Shown here: piece after piece, positions 1 through 6,700 of the stretch
Layout: each line of letters opens with the position of its first letter
How positions within the stretch are numbered: position 1 is the first letter of the stretch
From: Candidatus Zixiibacteriota bacterium
GTDB taxonomy: Bacteria; Zixibacteria; MSB-5A5; GN15; PGXB01
Length of the DNA: 12,790 nucleotides
Assembly: GCA_003641425.1 (NCBI GenBank)
Contig: QNAH01000035.1
Coordinates: 1-12,790 of the forward strand
Direction: 5' to 3'
Made by a program: the position numbers and the translations under genes
Notes under the pieces: model-generated
Seen by the model: only the letters and a program-made list of their open reading frames with translations
Told to the model about the DNA's origin: nothing
Database searches by the model: none

Positions 1-44
1 GATTCAAAAAATTCGCAAAGTAAAATCTCCTGTGCAATCAATCC

Positions 45-77
45 AAACGGGCGGGTCTTTTGGCCCGCCTTTATTTT
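45..77 (+). terminator. Intrinsic terminator of an upstream gene
   Basis: A perfect 6-bp GC stem (GGCGGG at 50-55, CCCGCC at 64-69) closes an 8-base loop. A short A-run precedes it and the T-rich tract TTTATTTT (70-77) follows. This is a classic rho-independent terminator. The gene it ends must lie to the left of the window, since I see no convincing coding sequence in bases 1-44. It separates that gene from the DUF92 gene. Confidence 0.85.
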
Positions 78-135
78 ATCACTATTTTGTGTGATTTTCG
101 GAATATATTATTTAAGTATATGTTAATGAAAAAAC

Positions 136-139
136 GGAG
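136..139 (+). promoter_or_regulatory. Ribosome binding site that supports a TTG start
   Basis: GGAG at 136-139 lies 9 bases before the TTG at 149. The nearby ATG at 126 is in another frame and soon meets a stop, so this site is the main argument for translation from TTG. Confidence 0.55.
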
Positions 140-148
140 CCCGGGAAA

Positions 149-991
149 TTGGAAAACAGTCTGTATAATCTGATAAATCTGTCTCAAATCGCGCCGGGAT
201 TTCTACTGGCGGCTTTTATAGCGATTTTGTCTTACAGGTTTCGCGCCCTGACCAAGTCGGGCGCAATCGGGATGATGATTATCGGAACTATTATTTTCGG
301 ACTGGGCGGGGTATTATTCGCAGTTCCGCTGATAGTCTTTTTTATAACATCCACCCTGCTGTCATTTATAAAGTCGGTTCATAAAGAAGAAGCGCTTGCC
401 GTGATCGGCAAAAGCGGCCCGCGGGATATTTTTCAGGTTTTTGCAAACGGCGGGATTGCGACTCTCACGGTGGTAATATTCGCAATCACCAATAATGCCA
501 TCTGGTATATTGTATTCCTGACTTCGATTGCCGAGGCCGCCGCCGACACCTGGGCTACCGAAATCGGTACTCTTTCGCGCCATAAGCCGGTATTGATTAC
601 AAATTTCAAGACTGTAGAGCCGGGACGTTCAGGCGGGATATCACTTCCGGGAACGGCGGTATCGCTGATCGGTTCTGCAGTCGTGATATTATCCGGTTAT
701 TTAGTTGATTTTGTTACCGGCGGATCAATTGAGTATGCAAATTCCGTCTGGATTATGGCGGTGCTGGCCGGCTGGACGGGGGCAATATTTGACTCGGTAT
801 TGGGAGCGGCGGTCCAGGTGCAGTACAAATGTCACATTTGTAATCAAATAACGGAGAAAAAACGGCATTGCGGCCGGGAGACATCCTTTTACAGCGGTTA
901 CCAAATAGCAGACAACGACTTTGTAAATTTTACCTCCACTCTTTTTGCAGGGCTTTTGCTCTTGGCAATTATGACAATATTTTATATATAG
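149..991 (+). CDS. DUF92 family integral membrane protein
   Basis: A 280-residue polytopic membrane protein of the DUF92 (TMEM19-like) family. I see about seven or eight hydrophobic segments, roughly at residues 15-29, 38-55, 56-73, 101-113, 116-132, 168-189, 200-219 and 261-280. Family-type conserved stretches are KSGPRDIFQVFANGG (88-102), ADTWATEIG (132-140), PGRSGGIS (158-165), DSVLGA (215-220) and a cytosolic CxxC...HC motif (C228, C231, H240, C241) that could bind a metal. The characterised relative I know is plant and cyanobacterial VTE6, a phytyl-phosphate kinase, so a role in isoprenoid-phosphate metabolism is possible. Most bacterial members are uncharacterised and no function is assigned here. 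The start is TTG, chosen because of the GGAG 9 bases upstream and because no in-frame ATG fits. The next gene begins 48 bases later. Length is normal for the family. Confidence 0.85.
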   Translation: MENSLYNLINLSQIAPGFLLAAFIAILSYRFRALTKSGAIGMMIIGTIIFGLGGVLFAVPLIVFFITSTLLSFIKSVHKEEALAVIGKSGPRDIFQVFANGGIATLTVVIFAITNNAIWYIVFLTSIAEAAADTWATEIGTLSRHKPVLITNFKTVEPGRSGGISLPGTAVSLIGSAVVILSGYLVDFVTGGSIEYANSVWIMAVLAGWTGAIFDSVLGAAVQVQYKCHICNQITEKKRHCGRETSFYSGYQIADNDFVNFTSTLFAGLLLLAIMTIFYI

Positions 992-1039
992 GGACTGCGA
1001 TAGCGAATAACCAAACCGAATACAAGATAGGAATAAAAT

Positions 1040-2251
1040 ATGAATTTTGAACTAAATGATGATCACCTGTCGGTACAGGAGCTGTGCCGGGATTTTGCCA
1101 AAAAATATATAGCTCCGACTATCCAGGAAAACGACCGGGCCCATAAATTCGACCCTACATTATTGGACAAAATGGCCGATGCTGATATTCTTGGTATCTG
1201 CATTCCCGAAAAATACGGCGGCGCCGGGATGGATTATATCTCGCTGGGTTTGGCATGTGAAGAATTGGAATATATTGACGCCTCAGCCCGGGTGGTGCTT
1301 TCGGTTCATATCGGTCTCAATTCGCTGACGCTTCTCTCATACGGTAATCAATTCCAGAAAGAAAAATACCTGGAACCACAGGCCAAGGGCGAGAAAATAT
1401 CTACGTTCGGTCTGACCGAGCCAAATGCCGGTTCCGATGTAGTTGGTATCCAGACCACCGCCGTCAAAAAGGGCGACAAATATATTCTCAACGGCGAGAA
1501 AATGTGGATCAGTCTCGCTGATGTCGCCGATAATTTTCTCATTTTTGCCTGGACCGATCAGGATAAAAAGAAAAGACGCGATCACAGTGGGATATCATGT
1601 TTCATTGTCGAAAAATCGTTCCCCGGTGTCACCACCGGTTCTATCCACGGGAAACTCGGAGTCAGGGCGGGCAATACCGGATGGATATCGATGCAGGATG
1701 TCGAAGTACCATCCGAAAATCTTTTCGGCAAAGAAGGCGAGGGGTTCGGAATAGCCATGTTTTGCCTGGAACAGGGACGCTACACGGTCGCGGCCGGTTC
1801 GACCGGTTTGATCAAGGCCAGTCTCGATGCCAGTGTCGAATATTCTCAGACCCGCAAAACATTCGAACGCCCGATTTCCGAACATCAACTGGTAAAGCAG
1901 ATGATCGCCAATATGTCGGCCGGGTATGAATACTCGCGGCTGTTGTGGCTGAAAGCCGGGTGGATGCGGAACCAGGGTATCCGTTCGACCAGAGAAACGG
2001 CGATGGCCAAATGGATCGCCTGCCGGGAGGCCGAAAAAGCCGCGTCGGATGCTGTCCAGGTGCATGGTGCATACGGCTTTTCCGACGAGTACCCGGTCGA
2101 GCGGTTTTTCCGAAATTCAAAAGGTGCGGCGATTTACGAAGGATCTCGCGAGATCCAAACATTAATGCAGGCTGATTATGCTCTTGGATTAAGGCAAGAC
2201 CGACCTCGTAAAATCAATCTTCCGGTCTGGCCATTCGGCGATGATATTTAG
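1040..2251 (+). CDS. Acyl-CoA dehydrogenase
   Basis: A 403-residue cytosolic flavoenzyme of the acyl-CoA dehydrogenase superfamily. It should oxidise an acyl-CoA to the trans-2-enoyl-CoA, using FAD and passing electrons to ETF. The layout is typical: an alpha-helical N-terminal domain (about 1-120), the middle beta domain starting with the signature TEPNAGSD (126-133), and the C-terminal helical domain with RKTFERPI (272-279), QVHGAYGF (340-347) and the catalytic base Glu367 in IYEGSREIQ (365-373). Length is normal and all key motifs are present, so it is probably active. Chain length or branched-chain preference cannot be read from the sequence. The ATG has only a weak purine-rich site (GATAGGA) before it. 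Forty-eight bases separate it from the DUF92 gene, with no terminator visible between, so co-transcription is possible. No other beta-oxidation gene or ETF gene is in the window. Confidence 0.93.
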   Translation: MNFELNDDHLSVQELCRDFAKKYIAPTIQENDRAHKFDPTLLDKMADADILGICIPEKYGGAGMDYISLGLACEELEYIDASARVVLSVHIGLNSLTLLSYGNQFQKEKYLEPQAKGEKISTFGLTEPNAGSDVVGIQTTAVKKGDKYILNGEKMWISLADVADNFLIFAWTDQDKKKRRDHSGISCFIVEKSFPGVTTGSIHGKLGVRAGNTGWISMQDVEVPSENLFGKEGEGFGIAMFCLEQGRYTVAAGSTGLIKASLDASVEYSQTRKTFERPISEHQLVKQMIANMSAGYEYSRLLWLKAGWMRNQGIRSTRETAMAKWIACREAEKAASDAVQVHGAYGFSDEYPVERFFRNSKGAAIYEGSREIQTLMQADYALGLRQDRPRKINLPVWPFGDDI

Positions 2252-2271
2252 TCTAATTTTAAGCTACATTC

Positions 2272-2288
2272 AGGATAAATAGTATCCT
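2272..2288 (+). terminator. Weak hairpin after the acyl-CoA dehydrogenase gene
   Basis: AGGATA (2272-2277) and TATCCT (2283-2288) form a perfect 6-bp stem with a 5-base loop, 20 bases after the stop codon. The stem is AT-rich and no run of T follows directly, so it may end or stabilise the transcript but is not a convincing terminator. Confidence 0.25.
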
Positions 2289-2339
2289 TAATGCCGAGTT
2301 TTATTGTCCCGTTTATATACTATCTTGTCCAGCATTTCC

Positions 2340-2367
2340 TTGACCAATTTTTGATTTTTCCTATATT
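2340..2367 (+). promoter_or_regulatory. Possible sigma70-type promoter
   Basis: TTGACC (2340-2345) and TATATT (2362-2367), separated by 16 bases, each match the sigma70 consensus at five of six positions. They lie in an AT-rich intergenic region, about 110 bases before the secreted-protein start. FCB bacteria may use a different promoter consensus, and AT-rich DNA gives chance hits, so this is tentative. Confidence 0.35.
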
Positions 2368-2479
2368 TATATAGAATAGGCATTTTTATTATTGATTACA
2401 TGAATCGGCTTAAATCGTTTAAAAATTTTATTTTTTTAAATTTCCTATGTAAGCAAGTAGTAAAAAGTCGGAGGGAAAG

Positions 2480-3526
2480 ATGAAAAAAGTAACACTACTA
2501 TTGCTATGGCTGTTGTTAAATATGCCATGTATCTATGGAACATCTTTGGATGAACCGGCATATTTTACGAATTGCCCTGTATTATCAATCCACCTACTTC
2601 ATGATCAAGATTTTTATTACGACTTTGATGCCACCGATCCTTATGGTGATCTGCCTTATAATTTCATGATTTTTGCAGGCCCCGGGACCGCTGGAGAGCA
2701 TACGGGAATTTGGATTTTTGATCCGGATATAAGTGAAGCCGGAGAGGTCTTTGCAATGACAATTGGAGTTGCCACGGCCAGTCATCCATATGATTATATT
2801 TTATGCGAATTCACTCTTGAAATCGAGTCCGCCTGCGGGGATGTCAACGGAGACATGAAATTGAATATACTCGATGTTGTCCGGTTGATAAATTATTTTT
2901 ACAAGGGTGCTGATCCGCCCTTTCATTTCTATCATGCCGATGTAAATCCCGACGGCAATCTCAATATCCTCGATGTTACCCGGATAATCGACTATCTGTA
3001 CAAAACCGGTGAGCTTAACTGTCGTAATATCAAGGATGATTTCCCCCTCACTAAGGGCTATTACTGGAAATATGATCGGTATCTTACCGGCAGCGACATA
3101 TACGATACGGTTTTGGTGACTGTGTCGGATTATAACGAATTGACCTATATATACAGCGATTCGTCAGTGGAAAAGAATGTCGATATAATCAACGAAATGG
3201 TCTATGTCGGCAATTATACGCCGATGGAATTCGTGTATGATTTTCCGATGCGGGTCAACAACGGCTGGACAGTCGAGGATACCGGGTATATCATCTATGA
3301 TTCGGTAGTATCGGTTGAGGCCATAGGCGATCTCCCGGTCGGGTATCTTGAGGATGTCTATCAGATACAGCAATCGTCAACTGCGGATGGCATCGAGATT
3401 TATGATACTTACAAGGTAATCTGGTTCACCCCCGGTGTTGGCATGGTGAAACTGTATGTCTGGAACGGCGAACCAACTATCACTCCCGATGAGACCTGGA
3501 GGTTAATAGAATATAATGCCAAGTAA
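2480..3526 (+). CDS. Secreted protein with an internal dockerin-like module
   Basis: A 348-residue exported protein of unknown function. Residues 1-20 form a Sec signal peptide (Lys-Lys, then a long leucine-rich core). There is no lipobox. Residues 25-117 look like a cadherin/tandem-95-type beta domain (ATDPYGDLPYNF, later GIWIFDP). Residues 119-181 are a dockerin-like pair of Ca-binding repeats flanked by Cys119 and Cys181. Loop 1 uses D121, N123, D125, N129 and D132. Loop 2 uses D154, N156, D158, N162 and D165. Each loop is followed by a helix of the type LDVVRLINYFYK. Residues 185-348 are an unrecognised beta-rich domain starting FPLTKGYYWKYD. The start has a strong GGAGGG (2470-2475) four bases upstream. 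A perfect terminator follows, so the gene is probably monocistronic. The dockerin lies in the middle rather than at an end, which is unusual. Function is unknown; adhesion or scaffold assembly at the cell surface is an inference. Confidence 0.88.
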   Translation: MKKVTLLLLWLLLNMPCIYGTSLDEPAYFTNCPVLSIHLLHDQDFYYDFDATDPYGDLPYNFMIFAGPGTAGEHTGIWIFDPDISEAGEVFAMTIGVATASHPYDYILCEFTLEIESACGDVNGDMKLNILDVVRLINYFYKGADPPFHFYHADVNPDGNLNILDVTRIIDYLYKTGELNCRNIKDDFPLTKGYYWKYDRYLTGSDIYDTVLVTVSDYNELTYIYSDSSVEKNVDIINEMVYVGNYTPMEFVYDFPMRVNNGWTVEDTGYIIYDSVVSVEAIGDLPVGYLEDVYQIQQSSTADGIEIYDTYKVIWFTPGVGMVKLYVWNGEPTITPDETWRLIEYNAK

Positions 3527-3570
3527 TTAATATAATCGTTCAATATTATATACAAAATGGTAAACATTAT

Positions 3571-3600
3571 AAAGGCCCGGTTGACAACACCGGGCCTTTA
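3571..3600 (+). terminator. Intrinsic terminator, possibly bidirectional
   Basis: A perfect 10-bp stem, AAAGGCCCGG (3571-3580) with CCGGGCCTTT (3590-3599), surrounds a 9-base loop 44 bases after the stop codon. The A/T ends of the stem supply a T-tract in both directions. It separates the internal-dockerin gene from the peptidase gene. The TTGACA inside the loop is not taken as a promoter. Confidence 0.9.
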
Positions 3601-3758
3601 ATTATGACTTTTTATGGGTAGGTAATTTAATTGAACAGTTTTGCGTTGCAATTCATGCAAATCATCTCATTTCCTGCTTGTTAAAATCTTTTATTGATAT
3701 ATATTTAATTGAATTTGAATATTCTGCCTCGAACCGCCATTTAGATACTTATTCAGGG

Positions 3759-3778
3759 GGACGTATCGTCCGACGATA
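3759..3778 (+). promoter_or_regulatory. Overlapping palindromes in the leader of the peptidase gene
   Basis: Two dyads share bases. GGACG-TAT-CGTCC (3759-3771) has 5-bp arms, and TATCGTC-C-GACGATA (3764-3778) has perfect 7-bp arms around one base. The pair ends 20 bases before the ATG and 9 bases before the GAGAGG ribosome binding site. As DNA the 15-bp palindrome looks like a repressor operator. As RNA the two hairpins would exclude each other. Either reading is inference. Arm length and position make it more than background, but not proven. Confidence 0.4.
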
Positions 3779-3798
3779 TTAATTATAGAGAGGCATCA

Positions 3799-6700
3799 AT
3801 GCGTGCGAAGTTGTTTTTTACATTCATTTCGATTTTCTGGATAATCCTCAATGATACGGCCATGGCCGAAAGAATCGATTTCGGCGCAATGGATGAAGAT
3901 GTGGCGGTGGCTGTTGAGCAATCCAATAATACTCGTACGGTTCTCCGATTTTCAATCGATGCCTTTTACAGAGATGCCGTCATTATCGATGGACAGGAAT
4001 ATTATGCGCTCGAGTGCGGTAATGAAGCTCTGTTATTGAATAAAAAAGAACCGGCCCTTCCCCACGTTTGCCGGAGTATTATCATTCCCGATGATGCCAG
4101 GATTGAATTGAAGGTGATTGCCTCGGAATATGTGGATTTCTTGAATACGCCTATTATTCCCTCAAAAGGAAATCTTAAAAGATCGGTTAACCCGGAAGAT
4201 ATTCCTTACGTCTTCGGAGACGTTTATTCACGCTCGGACTGGTACCCGTCAGAACTGGCAAATTTACGCGGCCCGTTTATTCTCAGAGATCACCGCGGGA
4301 CGGTGGTCGAAATAAATCCTTTTCGATATAATCCTGCCGAAAAGACACTGCGTGTTTATACATCAATGACAGTGGAAATTGTAAATGTCGGCCCGGGGGA
4401 AGTAAATGTTCTTCAGCGAGATAACAACGCCAAAGTCAGAATCGATGAATTTGAGCAAATTTACAGCCGGAGATTTCTAAATTATTATCATTCGACTGAA
4501 AAGTATTCGGCGGTTTCCGAGACCGGAGATATGCTGATAATCACATACGATGATTTTTATGATGCCATGCTTCCGTTTGTCGAATGGAAACGCCAGAAAG
4601 GAATAAGGACGACAATTGTCAACATTTCCTCGATTGGTGAATACAGTTATAATATAAAAAATTACATCGATTCTGTTTACGCCGCCAATAATGACCTGGC
4701 CTGGGTTCTGCTGGTCGGTGATGCGGCGCAGATTCCGCCCGGCTATGCCACCGGCGCCTATTCCGACGCCTATTATTCCAAGGTCAGCGGAAGTGACGAT
4801 TGGCCGGATATTTTTATCGGCCGCTTTTCCGCGGAGACAGTGGCTCAGGTGGAAACACAGGTGGCCCGGACCATTGCTTACGAAAAAACTCCGGGAGGTT
4901 CCGATTGGTTTCACAAAGCCACCGGGATCGCATCCAATGAGGGGCCGGGGCATTTCAATGAATACGACAATCAGCACATGGAATATATCAGGGGCGATTT
5001 ACTCAGCTATAATTTTACAGAGGTTGATGAGATCTATGATCCAACCGCTGCTGCCTCGCAGGTAACAACGGCACGCAATAACGGGCGGAGCGTGGTCAAC
5101 TATGCCGGACACGGCTCATCGTCGAGTTGGAGCACAACCGGATTTTCATTGACCGATGTTAATGCTCTTGTAAATGAACAGATGCTCCCGTTCATTTTCA
5201 GTGTCGCCTGCTTTAACGGCAATTTCACCAGTATTACGTGTTTTGCCGAATCCTGGCTTCGGGCGACCACCGGCACTGCACCGACCGGGGCTATTGCGGC
5301 TTATATGTCGATAATCAGCCAGGCCTGGGATCCGCCGATGTACGCTCAGGATGAGGCGGCGGATTTGCTGATTGCCGAAGAAAAGCTGACAGTCGGCGGT
5401 CTGTGTTATAACGGCTCCTGCTATATGATGGAGGCCACCGGCGCCGACGGTGTTACGGAGTTCAACGCCTGGACCATTTTCGGAGATCCCTCGGTTATAA
5501 TCAGAACCGACGATCCGGGGACACTAACGGTCAACCATGACACAACTCTTCTTTTCAGTCAGCAGGATTTGCCGGTCGAGGTGGCTGGTGTCGAAGGCGC
5601 TTTGTGTGCATTGTATAAGGATGGTGTTTTGTACGGTTCTGGATATACCGGGGCAGATGGTATTGCATCAATCGACTTTTATGAGGATTTGCCTATTGGC
5701 GAAGATTTAACCCTGACAGTTACCGCGTATAATTCTCTGCCGTATTTTGGAACAGTCACCATAATCGCGCCCAATGGCTCTTTTGTAATCTATGATGATC
5801 ATACGATTCATGATTCTGCCGGTAATAACGATGGTTTGGTAAATTACGGCGAGAGTATAACTCTCGATTTGCAGCTGGTGAATGTCGGCCCCGATACCGC
5901 ATTCAATGTTGCGGCGGTTCTATCGACATCCGATTCATTTGTTACTATCACGGATAATGTCGAGGAATACGGTTTTATTGCGGGGGATTTCAGCACCATT
6001 AATATTCTTGATGCATACGCCTTTGATATCGCCGGTAACACCCCCGACAGACATGAGATATTATTCATTCTGGAAGTGTCCGATTCGGCGGCAAAAGATA
6101 CCACATGGACAAGTGATTTCACTATCCCCGTTTATTCACCGGAGCTGGCCTTTGTTTCAATTAGTATGGATGATATCACGGGCAACAATAATGGTAACCT
6201 CGATCCCGGCGAAACGGCCGAGATGGTCATCAGTCTGATCAATAATGGTTCGACCGATGCCATTGCAGTAAGTGGAATCGTAAGCGAAGAAGACGCCCTG
6301 GTGACTATTACTGACGACAATGGTTATTTCGGGGACATCAATGCCCGCGGCGGATCAGGCGACAACAGTTCCGATTATTATGTAATATCGGCCGATGAAT
6401 CCTGCCCTCTGGGTCATGAATTGATCCTTCATCTGGAGCTGACCGGCGCCGGGGATTTTTCGGCTATCGTCGACATCGATTTTGTGGTCGGCAGGCGGGT
6501 GGTAATTTTTTCCGATGATTTTTCGCTGAACCAGGGATGGACCGGACAGGGCGGATCGGGTGAATGGCAGATAGGTCCGGCCGGAGGCGGTATGAGCGGA
6601 TCGGGTAATGGCGATCCCGCCGAGGATCATTCCATAACTGCCGACAATTATGTTCTCGGCAATGACCTTTCACCAACCGACGGTATGTATGACCCATCGC

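Noticed and set aside
126..148. ATG at 126 as the start of the DUF92 gene
   Set aside because: It is in another frame and meets a stop after about 15 codons; the DUF92 frame has no ATG near its N-terminus.
1337..2175. Several open frames on both strands overlapping the acyl-CoA dehydrogenase gene
   Set aside because: They are shadows of a gene with full family motifs; none has a ribosome binding site or a recognisable product.
2480..2540. Lipoprotein signal at Cys17 of the internal-dockerin protein
   Set aside because: The residues before the Cys (NMP) do not fit a lipobox, so an ordinary Sec signal peptide is more likely.
3724..3741. Motif TCGAACCGCC resembling TCGAAACGCC at 10898-10907, both flanked by CTGCC and AT
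   Set aside because: Nine of ten matching bases between two regions of this size is expected several times by chance, the flanks match only with gaps, and the distances to the genes differ greatly (about 60 and 510 bases).
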